Source: an uncultured Clostridium sp. | Lineage (GTDB): Bacteria > Bacillota > Clostridia > TANB77 > CAG-508 | Assembly (NCBI GenBank): GCA_946565805.1 | Contig: CAMNWO010000015.1 | Coordinates: 1 to 57,795, forward strand | DNA: 57,795 nt | Direction: 5' to 3' | Shown: positions 33,625-43,470 of the stretch, piece by piece | Position numbering within the stretch: position 1 is the first letter of the stretch | Layout of the letters: every line of letters begins with the position of its first letter | Program-made: the position numbers and the translations under genes | The notes under the pieces: generated by a model | What the model was told of the DNA's origin: nothing | Database searches by the model: none | Seen by the model: only the letters and a program-made list of their open reading frames with translations

Positions 33625-34260
33625 ATGACAATTTTCTTATTACTACTGGTACTCGTTGTTAACTTTGGGATTTCTTGGGCAAATGCTAGTTATGTTGGTC
33701 GGTATTGGTCTGAGTCAAAAAAAATAGGTGGTAGTTTTAGAGCCTATATCATAGCTGGTTATATCATGGCAATCGCCGGATTTACTATGGTATACGGCTA
33801 CATTCTATTACTTGTCTCTCCCATCATCTTACAACTTGCAGAAGTAGATACTAATACTATCTTGATGTTTGAGCAACTCTCATCAGATTTAATCTATCTC
33901 TTCTGCGTCGTAACTATCGTTCCAACTGGTTTTTACATTTGGATACGTAGTTTGAAGGATTTTTGGGAAGAAAAAACTTTGGCTAATGGTCTAACAGCTG
34001 GATGGAATTCTTTTGCTCAAATTCACAACACGGTAAGTGTTGCACGAAATGCTCCCAGCGCTTTGGAAAGAGTTGCAGAATCTCTGTTTGGTGGCAAAGG
34101 AAAGAAAAAGGATAATACTTTACTTGTTTTGTTAGCAATCTTCGTTTTTATTCTTGCTATCTTTGGTGGGTATTTTACAGCATCTTCCATTATGAAAAAG
34201 GCTGACCGCGAATACGATATGTTTGCTGATCTGAAAAAGAAACATCCTGAAGCTTTCTAG
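33625..34260 (+). CDS. uncharacterised membrane protein (island)
   Basis: A 211-residue protein with about four hydrophobic segments (residues 3-22, 32-58, 83-104 and 171-190) and a soluble basic loop with FGGKGKKKDN before the last helix. Not recognised as a named family. The ATG at 33625 follows AAAAGGAGATC; a longer reading from 33580 is not supported. It has its own promoter and terminator. The codon CGG occurs in GGT-CGG-TAT. It lies downstream of the DUF4097 gene on the same strand and probably belongs to the same acquired segment. Confidence 0.72.
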   Translation: MTIFLLLLVLVVNFGISWANASYVGRYWSESKKIGGSFRAYIIAGYIMAIAGFTMVYGYILLLVSPIILQLAEVDTNTILMFEQLSSDLIYLFCVVTIVPTGFYIWIRSLKDFWEEKTLANGLTAGWNSFAQIHNTVSVARNAPSALERVAESLFGGKGKKKDNTLLVLLAIFVFILAIFGGYFTASSIMKKADREYDMFADLKKKHPEAF

Positions 34261-34277
34261 TACCATCTCTAAAAGAA

Positions 34278-34326
34278 GAGACACTAAGAACATGTGATTA
34301 ATCACCGTTCTTAGCGTCTCTTTTTT
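34278..34326 (+). terminator. terminator at the island boundary
   Basis: Stem GAGACACTAAGAAC (34278-34291) / GTTCTTAGCGTCTC (34307-34320), one mismatch, then TTTTTT. The 3' end of the convergent signal peptidase gene overlaps it. Confidence 0.9.
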
Positions 34327-34906
34327 CATATTTCTCTCGTTTTTGTTTTCTTTCCTGCTTTTTCTTTTTAATTCTTCCTTGGTAATACGTTATTAGAATA
34401 ATTGCTATCACTAACAGGAATAATGTTACTTTACTTTTTAAAATTTGTATAACCATTCCAAACTGATTGATTCTAAATTGATATTTTCCTTCAATTTGTT
34501 CATAAGTTATTTTTTCTTTATCTTCTGTGTTGTTGTTGTCCCCTTTGGTTGTGTACTTTTTAATCCCATTTTCCTCTTGTATTTCTATTACTCTATGTGT
34601 TACATTTATCTGGTTTTTTGTGGTAAAAGATATAATGTCATTTACTTTAATCTCTTCTTCTGGAATTTTCTTTACCAAAATAGCATCCTGTTTTTTTATT
34701 GTTGGCTCCATACTTCCTGATACAATTACAAGACTTTTGTATCCCCAAAAATCTGGTGTTTCATTCGGTTTTATAAATGATTTTATAATTAAAGTAAAGT
34801 TGAATATAATAATCGGAATTAGTATAAGGTAAAGAATTGCACTAATTATTCTTCCAATGGTGTGAATTCTTTTACTTTCTTTTTGAACTTTATCAATTTT
34901 GTACAT
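34298..34906 (-). CDS. signal peptidase I, SipW/archaeal-like (S26B)
   Basis: A 202-residue membrane serine peptidase. The N-terminal anchor (about residues 20-42) is followed by SGSMEPTIKKQDAILVKK with the nucleophile Ser, and by VTHRVIEIQ and YTTKGDNNN, in which His replaces the catalytic Lys, the mark of ER/archaeal-type enzymes such as SipW. A second helix near the C-terminus and a basic tail follow. SipW-type peptidases process a few secreted or matrix proteins; no such substrate is adjacent. The ATG at 34906 follows AAAAGGAG. Confidence 0.9.
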   Translation of the reverse strand: MYKIDKVQKESKRIHTIGRIISAILYLILIPIIIFNFTLIIKSFIKPNETPDFWGYKSLVIVSGSMEPTIKKQDAILVKKIPEEEIKVNDIISFTTKNQINVTHRVIEIQEENGIKKYTTKGDNNNTEDKEKITYEQIEGKYQFRINQFGMVIQILKSKVTLFLLVIAIILITYYQGRIKKKKQERKQKREKYEKRDAKNGD

Positions 34907-34954
34907 TTTTTCTCCTTTTTTCGTTCGTTTTTCATTTGTCATTTTAACATATTT

Positions 34955-35524
34955 TTACATTTCTTTCAACTTCTTATTTAATTTTGTATAAATATTTTCT
35001 TTCATCCAATTTTCTTTTGATACTTCATTTATTTTTTCAATTGGTACCCATTTCACACCGCTATTTTCATCTTCTTTGATGTGTAATATTTCTTTTTCAT
35101 CTACTTCTAATAGATAGGTAAGATTTAAGTGTATATGAGAGGATACATATTTTCCTCTTTTTACATGTCCATCTACTGTAATTGCTTCTAATGAAAAAAT
35201 ATCTTCTTTTAATATTTTTACATTTTTCACTCCTGTTTCTTCTTTTAATTCTTTGATGGCTACTTTTAGGGCATCTGCTTCTCCATCACTGTGTCCGCCT
35301 GTCCATGCCCAAGATTGATAGATATTGTGATAAATCATTAATACTTTTGTTTTTTCTTTGTTTACAACCCAACTAGAGGCTGTAAAATGGGCAAATTCGT
35401 TTTCTCTTACTAATATATTATCAAATGTGTCGATGTATTTTAACATGGTTTGCTTGTCTTTTTCTTCTTGTTCATTGTATGGCTTATAGTTTTCTATTTG
35501 TTTTTCTAAATCTTTTAAATTCAT
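34955..35524 (-). CDS. Nudix hydrolase
   Basis: A 189-residue Nudix enzyme. After a helical N-terminal extension ([20 protein letters not shown]) comes [20 protein letters not shown], then LKEETGV, the Nudix box in the form GGHxDGExD. This subtype is common in Clostridia and its substrate is unknown. I use the ATG at 35524 behind AAGGGAG. It is between metK and the signal peptidase gene on the same strand. Confidence 0.88.
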   Translation of the reverse strand: MNLKDLEKQIENYKPYNEQEEKDKQTMLKYIDTFDNILVRENEFAHFTASSWVVNKEKTKVLMIYHNIYQSWAWTGGHSDGEADALKVAIKELKEETGVKNVKILKEDIFSLEAITVDGHVKRGKYVSSHIHLNLTYLLEVDEKEILHIKEDENSGVKWVPIEKINEVSKENWMKENIYTKLNKKLKEM

Positions 35525-35570
35525 AATTTCATCTCCCTTTGTTATTATAGCAATTATTACCAAAAAAGGA

Positions 35571-35610
35571 AAGACCTTTAAGATAATTTACATTATCTTA
35601 AAAGTCTTAA
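35571..35610 (-). terminator. terminator of metK
   Basis: Long A+T-rich stem (AAGACCTTTAAGATAAT with ATTATCTTAAAAGTCTT), loop of 4, followed on the minus strand by TCCTTTTTT. It lies just after the metK stop. Confidence 0.82.
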
Positions 35611-35615
35611 TCATT

Positions 35616-36725
35616 TTACATTTCAATTATTTTTTCCCAAGGTAATTCTTCTTTTCCAAAATGCCCATAATTAGTAGTTGCAGAATAAATTGGTTGTTTT
35701 AAATCTAAATATTTTATAATACCATCTGGTGTTAAATCAAATTTTTCTTTAATTAATGCTACTAATTCTTCTTCCGTTTTGGTAGAAGTTCCAAAGGTAT
35801 TAATACATACTGATAATGGTTCTTCCATTCCAATAGCATAAGATACCTGTATTTCGCATTTTTTTGCATAGCCATTTGCTACGATATTTTTAGCAATATG
35901 ACGCATCATATAAGCACCACTTCTGTCTACTTTGCTAGGGTCCTTTCCAGAAAAAGCACCTCCACCATGGCATGCATATCCACCATAAGTATCTACAATA
36001 ATTTTTCTTCCTGTTAATCCTGTATCTCCCAATGGTCCTCCTATTACAAATCTTCCTGTTGGATTAATGTAAATATTAGTATTTTCATCTATCATGTTTT
36101 CTGGTACAGTTTGTTTAATTACTTTTTCTATGATATCTTGTTTTAATTGTTCTTGTGTGGCATTCGCTTCGTGTTGTGTTGATATTAATATAGTTTCAAT
36201 TCTTTTTGGTTTATCATTTTCATATTCTACTGTTACTTGTGTTTTTCCATCTGGTCTTAAATAAGGAATTACCTTTTCTTTTCTTACTGCTGTTAATTTT
36301 TTTGCTAATTTATGTGCCATGCTAATGGCATAAGGCATGTAATTTTCTGTTTCGTTTGAAGCATATCCAAACATAATTCCTTGGTCTCCTGCTCCTCCTA
36401 CATCAACTCCCATTGCAATATCTGGACTTTGTTTTGTAATATTAATATCAATTTGGCATGTTACAGGATCAATGTCGATATCACTATCTCCATAACCTAT
36501 ATTTTTTATGGTTTCTCTTACTATTTTTTCATAGTTAATTTCTCCCTTACATGTAATTTGCCCCGCTACTGTTATTTTATTACTAGAGGCAAACGTTTCT
36601 ACTGCCACTCTTGCATTTTTGTCTTGCTCTATACATTTATCTAATATAGTGTCTGATATGGTATCACATAGTTTATCTGGATGTCCTTCTGTTACACTTT
36701 CTGATGTGAAATAATATTGCTTCAT
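35616..36725 (-). CDS. metK: S-adenosylmethionine synthetase
   Basis: A 369-residue enzyme that makes SAM from methionine and ATP. It begins [20 protein letters not shown], with [12 protein letters not shown] in the middle and [20 protein letters not shown] further on, the substrate and metal motifs of the family. It ends slightly earlier than typical MetK (about 380-395) but the catalytic body is complete. The ATG at 36725 follows AAAAAAGGAG, which directly abuts a TTGCCA/TGGCAA inverted repeat. I saw no SAM riboswitch in the 107-bp leader. Confidence 0.96.
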   Translation of the reverse strand: MKQYYFTSESVTEGHPDKLCDTISDTILDKCIEQDKNARVAVETFASSNKITVAGQITCKGEINYEKIVRETIKNIGYGDSDIDIDPVTCQIDINITKQSPDIAMGVDVGGAGDQGIMFGYASNETENYMPYAISMAHKLAKKLTAVRKEKVIPYLRPDGKTQVTVEYENDKPKRIETILISTQHEANATQEQLKQDIIEKVIKQTVPENMIDENTNIYINPTGRFVIGGPLGDTGLTGRKIIVDTYGGYACHGGGAFSGKDPSKVDRSGAYMMRHIAKNIVANGYAKKCEIQVSYAIGMEEPLSVCINTFGTSTKTEEELVALIKEKFDLTPDGIIKYLDLKQPIYSATTNYGHFGKEELPWEKIIEM

Positions 36726-36739
36726 TTTTTTCTCCTTTT

Positions 36740-36768
36740 TTGCCAAAAAGAACTGTTTCTATTGGCAA
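36740..36768. repeat. TTGCCA/TGGCAA inverted repeat upstream of metK
   Basis: TTGCCA (36740-36745) and TGGCAA (36763-36768) enclose 17 bp. The same layout, also directly before an AAAAAAGGAG ribosome binding site, is at 52439-52466; a larger relative is at 53129-53230. Confidence 0.65.
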
Positions 36769-36832
36769 TTTCTAATTTTAACATCTTATATTATGCCATT
36801 TTTTGCAGAATTTGTCAATATTAGCGCACTTT

Positions 36833-39442
36833 TTACTCTGTTCTTAATGCCTCTACTGGGTCCTTTTTGCTTGCCATTTTAGCTGGTATTAAACCTGCAA
36901 TCATAGTTAATATCATACTAATTGCTACTAATATTACACCAGCTATTGGTGGCACCATAGCATTTACGGTTACACCTGCTAGCGTATAAATTAAGCTATT
37001 AATTGGTATGGTTAGTAATACAGTAATTCCAATTCCTAATAGTCCTGCTATGAAGCCTACAATAAAGGTTTCTGCGTTAAATACTCTAGAAATATCTTTT
37101 TTAGAGGCTCCTATGGCTCTTAAAATTCCAATTTCTTTTGTTCTTTCTAGAACAGAAATATAGGTTATAATTCCTATCATGATAGAAGATACAATTAAAG
37201 AAATGGCTACAAAAGCAATTAATACATAGCTTATGGTGTCTATAATTTGACTAACCGATTTCATCATAATGCCAACCATATCAGTGTAATTGATTACATT
37301 TTCTTCTTTTCCTTCCTCTTTTTGTTTTTGATTATATGCCTCAATGGCATCGGCAATTTTATCTTTTGCCTCAAAGTTTTTTGGGTAGATATTAATAGAA
37401 GTTGGATTTTCTAAATCTACCGCAGATAATTTTTCTAAATTTTTCTCATAACTAGCATCTTTATTAGCAGTATAGCTTTCCATCATCTTGGCAATTTCTT
37501 CACTACTTAGTTTACTCATTGCCATTCTTTGTTCATTGCTTAAGCTTGCCATACTGTAATTTTCTTTTTCTTCTTCGGTTGGAAATTTCAAACCAGAAAA
37601 TACGTTGGTTTCTATATTTTCTTTTTGCTCTTTTACAATTTCTGCTTCATTTGATTGATGAATGACATATTCTTTTAATTTTTTAGTGTAACCAATTCCA
37701 CTTGTTACTGCTGTTGAAGCTACACTTTCTTCGTTTTGCTTGATAATTCCTACTATTTTGATGCTTTCTGCGTCTTTTATTTTTTGTTTCATATAATCTT
37801 CGTTATCTTCTTGGTTAAGCCATAATCCATTTTCTTTTTTATAATAATCAGAATTTAATAACAATTTAAAAGATAAGTTTAATAATTCGTCATAGGTGTA
37901 TGATGTACTTTCTTGGTTTTCTTCTAGTTTTTCTCCGTTTTCTACTGCTTTCCATTTATCTTTTAATTCGTCTTGGTTTTTTAGTCCTAATGAATATAAA
38001 GTATAGTCATCAATTCTACCATCTTCTTTTAAAATCAGCACCACTTCATTGTATTCTTTTGGCCAGGTTCCCTTTACTAAATCAAATTGCGTTTCTAATA
38101 ACTTTTGATTATCTAACATTTCAATCCATATATCGGTATTCGTCATCATTGAACTTCCAAACATAGATGCCATGGAAGAACTATTTTGAGCTTCTATCAT
38201 TTCTCCCATTCCAAAAGCATTCATAACTGTACTTGGATTAACTCTAATAATACCATTGTCTATGTTTTCTTTATATAAGTTAATTTTTAAATTGTATCCA
38301 TATTCTATGCTGTTACTGTTATTCGTAATTTCGTTGTTTCCTTGGTCTAAATATTTTTTAAGTTCTACTAAATTGTTATTTTCTTTTTTGTTAGAAAGTG
38401 TGGTCACCATTTCATTCATAATATCTGCTGAATATACTTTTCCTTCTTCTTGATTTTCATTTTTCTCTACTGTTCCCATCATACTTTCCATCATACTAGA
38501 CATATCTATGGTAGATTCTTCAATCGTTATGGGATAAGAAGAAAGTGTATCTTCTTCTACTTTGTTGATATAGTTTTGTACTCCTGTTGAAATAGCTAGA
38601 ATAAGTGCTATTCCTATAATTCCTATACTTCCTGCAAAGGCTGTTAATAAAGTTCTTCCTTTTTTAGTCATTAGGTTATTTAAGCTTAATCTTAGTGCTG
38701 TAAAAAATTTCATAGAAGTTCTTCCTGTTTTAGCAGTTACTTCTTCTTGTTCCTGTTCTTCTTCTGTAAATGGTTTCGAGTCATCTGTGATAACACCATC
38801 TAAGATTTTTACAATTCGAGTAGAGTATTTTTCAGCTAGTTCAGGATTATGTGTAACCATAATAATTAATTTTTCTTTTGCTATTTCTTTTAAAATTTCC
38901 ATAATTTGTACACTAGTTTTAGTATCTAATGCACCAGTTGGCTCATCCGCTAAGATAATATCTGGATTATTTACTAATGCTCTAGCAATAGCTACTCTTT
39001 GCATTTGTCCCCCAGATAATTGGTTTGGCTTTTTATGGATTTGCTCTCCTAATCCCACTTCTTCTAAAGCTTTTATTGCTCTTTGTTTTCTTTCTTTTTT
39101 AGATACTCCTGAAATAGTTAGAGCTAGCTCTACATTCGAAAGAATCGTTTGATGAGGAATTAAATTATAGCTTTGAAATACAAATCCAATGGAATAATTT
39201 CGATAAGCATCCCAATCTTTACTTTTAAACTTTTTAGTCGATTTACCATTAATAATTAAATCACCTGATGTATATTGGTCTAATCCTCCTATAATATTTA
39301 ATAATGTTGTTTTTCCACATCCACTTTGCCCTAATATAGACACAAATTCATTTTTTCTAAATTCAATATCAATTCCTTTTAGTGCTTTTACAGCACTATC
39401 TCCTGATAAATACTCCTTAGTTATTTTTTGTAATTTTAACAT
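36833..39442 (-). CDS. MacB-like ABC transporter, fused ATPase and permease
   Basis: An 869-residue fusion. The N-terminal LolD/MacB-type ATPase has Walker A LGQSGCGKTT (about 35), signature LSGGQMQRVAIARAL and ILADEPTGALD. Then follow a membrane helix, a large extracytoplasmic domain (about 300-700) and three C-terminal helices of the FtsX fold with VLERTKEIGILRAIGASKKD and DPVEAL. Such proteins couple ATP hydrolysis to movement of lipoproteins, peptides or antibiotics, acting by mechanotransmission. Substrate unknown. The ATG at 39442 follows AAAGGAGG. The upstream leader carries a GGGAC-type palindromic segment. Confidence 0.92.
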   Translation of the reverse strand: MLKLQKITKEYLSGDSAVKALKGIDIEFRKNEFVSILGQSGCGKTTLLNIIGGLDQYTSGDLIINGKSTKKFKSKDWDAYRNYSIGFVFQSYNLIPHQTILSNVELALTISGVSKKERKQRAIKALEEVGLGEQIHKKPNQLSGGQMQRVAIARALVNNPDIILADEPTGALDTKTSVQIMEILKEIAKEKLIIMVTHNPELAEKYSTRIVKILDGVITDDSKPFTEEEQEQEEVTAKTGRTSMKFFTALRLSLNNLMTKKGRTLLTAFAGSIGIIGIALILAISTGVQNYINKVEEDTLSSYPITIEESTIDMSSMMESMMGTVEKNENQEEGKVYSADIMNEMVTTLSNKKENNNLVELKKYLDQGNNEITNNSNSIEYGYNLKINLYKENIDNGIIRVNPSTVMNAFGMGEMIEAQNSSSMASMFGSSMMTNTDIWIEMLDNQKLLETQFDLVKGTWPKEYNEVVLILKEDGRIDDYTLYSLGLKNQDELKDKWKAVENGEKLEENQESTSYTYDELLNLSFKLLLNSDYYKKENGLWLNQEDNEDYMKQKIKDAESIKIVGIIKQNEESVASTAVTSGIGYTKKLKEYVIHQSNEAEIVKEQKENIETNVFSGLKFPTEEEKENYSMASLSNEQRMAMSKLSSEEIAKMMESYTANKDASYEKNLEKLSAVDLENPTSINIYPKNFEAKDKIADAIEAYNQKQKEEGKEENVINYTDMVGIMMKSVSQIIDTISYVLIAFVAISLIVSSIMIGIITYISVLERTKEIGILRAIGASKKDISRVFNAETFIVGFIAGLLGIGITVLLTIPINSLIYTLAGVTVNAMVPPIAGVILVAISMILTMIAGLIPAKMASKKDPVEALRTE

Positions 39443-39445
39443 ATT

Positions 39446-39508
39446 TCCTCCTTTGGGTCCTTTAGGGACGTTTCTTTTTGCTCCTTTTGGTGCAATCTGG
39501 GACACATC
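39446..39508. repeat. GGGAC-type palindromic leader segment
   Basis: On the minus strand this leader has TGTCCCAGATTGCACC, AAAGGAGCAAAAAG and ACGTCCCTAAAGGACCC before the ABC gene start, with a hairpin GTCC-N-GGAC. The GGGACA/TGTCCC words link it loosely to the other palindromic elements. Weaker evidence than for the long copies. Confidence 0.5.
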
Positions 39509-39536
39509 TTCATTTATAAGATTCTCTCTTTAATCT

Positions 39537-41102
39537 CTATTTTTTAAATAGCTTGTTAAATAATCTGCCTTTGTTTTCTTTTTTTCTGCTTTTTTGTATG
39601 ATTTCTTCTAAGCTTTCCTCTACGTCAAATTCTTCTTGCTCTACTTTTTCTTCTTTATCATTTTTTTCTTCATATCTGTATTGGTAAATATTACTTTCGT
39701 AATTATCACTGTCCTCTTCGAATTTATATTTGTATATATTCTCTTCATAATTGTCACTGTCTTTTTTCTGGTCGTCATCCTCACTCTCATCTTTATTGTC
39801 TTCCGCTTTATCATCTGTATCATCTTCATAGTCTTCATAATTATCGTATTCATCATCTTGATATAGTTCTTCTTCGTCTTCTTCATATTCATCATCAAAT
39901 ATTTCTTCTTGTTCTTCTATTCTGTATTCTGTTAGATCTTTTTCAAATTTTTGAGAAACTTCTTCTTGAAATACCATATAAATATTTTTAATTCCTTCAA
40001 TCCTCCAATAATTTGAGTTGATCACCGTTCCCATACTAATATTAACATTATTAACTTCTTCTTCAAAGTTTTTCTCTTTGTCTTCTATATTTCTTAAATA
40101 GGTTTTATTATACAATTCTTTATATGCTTTTTGTGTTGATTTATTACTAATTTCTTTTAAAATTAATTCATATAAATTTTTAATTTGCATCATATCTAAT
40201 TCGAAATTGTTACATGCTTCTATCATCATTTTTTTATGTGCACGTGGTCCACTAATGGCTGTCATTCTTTCATAGTCTAAAAATCCTACAATGTATTCTT
40301 TTTGTGCTTTTAAGAAAGCTAATTTCACACTTGTGTCTCTTAAGGCTTTTTTGTATTTTTGCAATTTTATAGTTTCTGTATCTTTTTCTGCTAATATTTT
40401 TCTCATTCTATCAAATATTAATATGTAACATTCTGCTTCCTTTTCTGCAATGTCAATCCTTGTGTTGATTGCTTTTTTTAATACATCTTGGTTAAATGCT
40501 ATTCTTTCATTTTTTCCGTTTTTTGTCATAATGTTTAAGGCTTCTTGTCTAACTAATTCCTTTTCTGAACTGATAAAGTCTTTTAGATTCGTAATGTCTT
40601 TTACATCAATTTGGCTAAATTCTTCATTCGTTCTTTGGATGTATTCTATGTGTTTAGCTTCTCCTACTCTTCTTTCTTTTTCACACTTATTTCTTTCTTT
40701 TTGTTTTTTTGAAAAATCACTTAAACATTCTATAAAATCTTCTCTAATTTCTTTTAAATCGCTGTTATTTTCTTCTAATTCTTTTTCTATTTTTGTTAGT
40801 TTATGTTCTAGTGTTCTGGCATCTTCTCCTAAATCTTTAAATAGTTGGGTTCTTGTTTCCTCTAGTTCTTTATTCTCTCTATATAACTTTTCTTGTCTTT
40901 GTTGTAAATTTTCGATTTGTTCTGCTGTATCATCAAATTCCTGCATAACTGCTATCCCTTGATTTGTCATGTTTTGATAGTTTTCTATTTCCTCTATTAG
41001 ATTCTTATAATTTTCATTATTTTTCTTTAGATTGTATCTTTTATTTAGCTTTAAAATTTCTTCCATGTATCTTTCTAAAACGATAGCACTTCTTTCATAC
41101 AT
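39537..41102 (-). CDS. coiled-coil protein with acidic repetitive tail
   Basis: A 521-residue protein with no recognised domain. Residues about 10-150 and 180-380 are long charged helices with heptad patterns (EQIENLQQRQEKLYRENKEL). Residues about 385-480 are an extremely acidic, tyrosine- and asparagine-rich tail including two near-copies of a 16-residue unit (DSDNYEENIYKYKFEE and DSDNYESNIYQYRYEE). It ends basic (KSRKKENKGRLFNKLFKK). There is no signal peptide. Start follows AGGAGG. It lies upstream of the MacB-like gene. A structural role is plausible but not shown. Confidence 0.72.
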   Translation of the reverse strand: MYERSAIVLERYMEEILKLNKRYNLKKNNENYKNLIEEIENYQNMTNQGIAVMQEFDDTAEQIENLQQRQEKLYRENKELEETRTQLFKDLGEDARTLEHKLTKIEKELEENNSDLKEIREDFIECLSDFSKKQKERNKCEKERRVGEAKHIEYIQRTNEEFSQIDVKDITNLKDFISSEKELVRQEALNIMTKNGKNERIAFNQDVLKKAINTRIDIAEKEAECYILIFDRMRKILAEKDTETIKLQKYKKALRDTSVKLAFLKAQKEYIVGFLDYERMTAISGPRAHKKMMIEACNNFELDMMQIKNLYELILKEISNKSTQKAYKELYNKTYLRNIEDKEKNFEEEVNNVNISMGTVINSNYWRIEGIKNIYMVFQEEVSQKFEKDLTEYRIEEQEEIFDDEYEEDEEELYQDDEYDNYEDYEDDTDDKAEDNKDESEDDDQKKDSDNYEENIYKYKFEEDSDNYESNIYQYRYEEKNDKEEKVEQEEFDVEESLEEIIQKSRKKENKGRLFNKLFKK

Positions 41103-41144
41103 TTTTTGTTCCTCCTATTACTCCAATTGTGCTTTTATTATATC

Positions 41145-41190
41145 GAAAAAAAGAAGAAAAGTCTATAGATTAGACCTTTCTTTTTATAAT
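41145..41190 (-). terminator. terminator between PBP and coiled-coil genes
   Basis: AAAAAGAAGAAAAGTCTA and TAGACCTTTCTTTTT arms around TAGAT; on the minus strand a T-rich tract follows. The rest of 41103-41258 is A+T-rich without a gene. Confidence 0.65.
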
Positions 41191-41258
41191 AATTGTTACA
41201 GTTCAGTGAAAACAATTATAAAAACAAAAAATGGATTAATTATATAGAAAATAATTAT

Positions 41259-43268
41259 TTATCTGTCATAAAATGTCCTTATTTTTTTAATCAAATAATG
41301 ACTTCCTCCATCTTGATTATTTTGTTGATTTTCTACCATGCCAACAAGTAACAAATCATCAGTAAAACAATCAAACCATCCTAAAGTTCCACTTTTCTTA
41401 TCTTCACTTGAAGTTTTTAATTCTGCTGTTCCTGTTTTTCCGGCAATTGTTATACCACTTATTTTCATATCATTTGCTGTACCTTGTGGACTTTCTACCA
41501 CTTGTATTAAACTTTCTTTAATGGTATTAGCTGCTTCTGCTGTAAAAGCTTCTGATTTTAATATTTCTGTTTTACCATCCGCATATTCAAGGTATGGCTT
41601 TAACATATTTCCTTGATTAGCAAATGCTGAATAGATAGATGCCATATGGATTGGGTTAACTAGAACACTTCCTTGTCCATATCCCGTATCTGCTAATTTC
41701 GTTTCTCCTTCTATTTGCTTTCCATTTTGATTCGCATATTGTGATTTTGCTAAATTTAGTGGAAATTCTATGTTCTCATTAAAACCTATTTTATCTAGAT
41801 TTTCTGCTAATGTTTTTGCTCCTATTTTTAAAGCTGATTGAGCAAAATAAATGTTATCTGAATGGATTATTCCATTTAATAGGTTTTTAGCACCACTATA
41901 CGCTGTTAATGTTGTAATTTGATAATTTCCCCATGAATTGTCTTTTTTCCAACTCGTTCCTGTATAATTATAATCCTCGTTTGCACTTATTTTACCAGTT
42001 GTCAAACCAATGGCTCCTGTTACTGGTTTAAAAGTTGAACCTGGACAATATTTTTGTACGAATCGATTGTATAGTGGCTTACTCTCGTCATTATTTAGTG
42101 TTTCCCATTGTTTATTAGTCATTCCAACTACAAAGTCGTTGGAATCGAAAGTTGGTGTACTCACTAATGCCAATAGCTCTCCTGTTTTGGGTTGCATGGC
42201 AACAAAAAGTCCTTTATCCTCTTTCATTTGTTCATAAATTTTAGTTTGCAGACTACTGTCAATGGTAAGTTTTACGTCTTTTCCATCTCTTTTATCTTGT
42301 TTGATAATTTCTTTCATTCGATTTCCGTTTTCATCTATGATATAAATTTCTGTTCCGTCAATACCACGTAATCTTTCTTCATAAGCCTTTTCTAGTCCTG
42401 ACTTTCCTATTTTGCTAGTTGTATTGTATCCTTTTCCTTCATTTGCTTCTAGCTCTTCGGCATTAATTGCTTGTACATATCCTATTATATGTCCCGCTTC
42501 TTTTCCTAACGAATAGACCCTTCCTGCTTCTTGATTAATTAATATTCCTGGCATTTGAAGTAAACTTTCTTTTAATGTTGTATTAGTTGCTGAAATTTTT
42601 TTGACAGGAACAAACGTATCTTCTTTTACCCAAGAAGCATTTAATTGTTGGTTGATATATTCTGCAGAAACACCTGTTAGCTCTGCTATTTTGATAATAG
42701 TTTCTTCTTTGTTTTCTCCTAATTTTCCTGGTACTATTCCTGCTGATAAGATGTTTCCATCCGTTGCTAGTTTTACATCATTTCGGTCTAAAATATCTCC
42801 TCTTTTAGCTTTAATCTTCGAAATTCTTACTTTTTGATTTTCTTCTAAGTCTGGAAAAATAAATCTAGAAGACCATTTCAGTTTATATTCCTTGTTTTCT
42901 TTTTCTATTATGACAGTGTTGCTAAAATCCACTTCCCCTCCTGCTGTATACATCTTTTCATGATAATCAATTTGATAATTTCCTTCTTGTTTTTCTATTT
43001 TTTGAATTTCTATTTTGATATCACTACTATCAATTCCTTCATAAATATTTTTATTTCGATTGATAAAATCTTCTTTACTCATATTCATAGAGACTACTTT
43101 TTCGTACATAGCTTCATAATTTTTATCATTGATAAGTCCAATAAATTCTATTAGTGCTTGTTTTGCTTTTTCTTCACTTTGTTTTTTGGTAATTACATTT
43201 CCTGCTCCTATCACTCCAATTGCTAAAATTACAATTATTGTTGCAATGATTGCTTTCTTATTTTTCAT
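41259..43268 (-). CDS. class B penicillin-binding protein, MecA-N/PBP2a-like
   Basis: A 669-residue transpeptidase that crosslinks peptidoglycan. It has an N-terminal anchor (7-26), an NTF2-like MecA-N domain (about 30-140), a dimerisation domain beginning AKRGDILDRN (about 153), and the transpeptidase core with S411-T-F-K (SxxK), SDN at 470-472 and KTGTAE at 611-616. The NTF2-like domain and length resemble low-affinity PBPs such as PBP3 and PBP2a, but family membership alone does not prove beta-lactam resistance. Start follows AAAGGAG. A large palindromic element lies upstream. Confidence 0.93.
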   Translation of the reverse strand: MKNKKAIIATIIVILAIGVIGAGNVITKKQSEEKAKQALIEFIGLINDKNYEAMYEKVVSMNMSKEDFINRNKNIYEGIDSSDIKIEIQKIEKQEGNYQIDYHEKMYTAGGEVDFSNTVIIEKENKEYKLKWSSRFIFPDLEENQKVRISKIKAKRGDILDRNDVKLATDGNILSAGIVPGKLGENKEETIIKIAELTGVSAEYINQQLNASWVKEDTFVPVKKISATNTTLKESLLQMPGILINQEAGRVYSLGKEAGHIIGYVQAINAEELEANEGKGYNTTSKIGKSGLEKAYEERLRGIDGTEIYIIDENGNRMKEIIKQDKRDGKDVKLTIDSSLQTKIYEQMKEDKGLFVAMQPKTGELLALVSTPTFDSNDFVVGMTNKQWETLNNDESKPLYNRFVQKYCPGSTFKPVTGAIGLTTGKISANEDYNYTGTSWKKDNSWGNYQITTLTAYSGAKNLLNGIIHSDNIYFAQSALKIGAKTLAENLDKIGFNENIEFPLNLAKSQYANQNGKQIEGETKLADTGYGQGSVLVNPIHMASIYSAFANQGNMLKPYLEYADGKTEILKSEAFTAEAANTIKESLIQVVESPQGTANDMKISGITIAGKTGTAELKTSSEDKKSGTLGWFDCFTDDLLLVGMVENQQNNQDGGSHYLIKKIRTFYDR

Positions 43269-43312
43269 AAAATTATCTCCTTTATTTTTCCTTTAACATC
43301 TTATTACTTCTA

Positions 43313-43470
43313 TGAGACAAAGGGGGACAGGTCTTTAGTGAGACAAGGGGGACAGGTCTTAACTGTCTCATTTATTAATAAAATACTTCTTATTATAATA
43401 AATATATTTCAAATGAGACAGTTAAGACCTGTCCCCCTTGTCTCACTAAAGACCTGTCCCCTTTGTCTCA
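43313..43470. repeat. palindromic intergenic element, GAGACA/GGGACAGG family (copy 2, nested)
   Basis: Two inverted arms of about 60 bp (43313-43373 and 43411-43470), each with two tandem GAGACAAxGGGGGACAGGTC units, around a 37-bp A+T-rich centre. The whole could form a long hairpin. It fills the gap between the MFS and PBP genes; its right end TGAGAC supplies the TGA stop codon of the MFS gene (43468-43470). Confidence 0.88.

Noticed and set aside
36726..36832. SAM riboswitch upstream of metK
   Set aside because: Only about 107 bp, with no S-box core or terminator stem; just a TTGCCA inverted repeat.
39641..39898. Met/Lys-rich ORF in the coiled-coil gene
   Set aside because: It is an out-of-frame reading of the acidic GAT/GAA repeat region.
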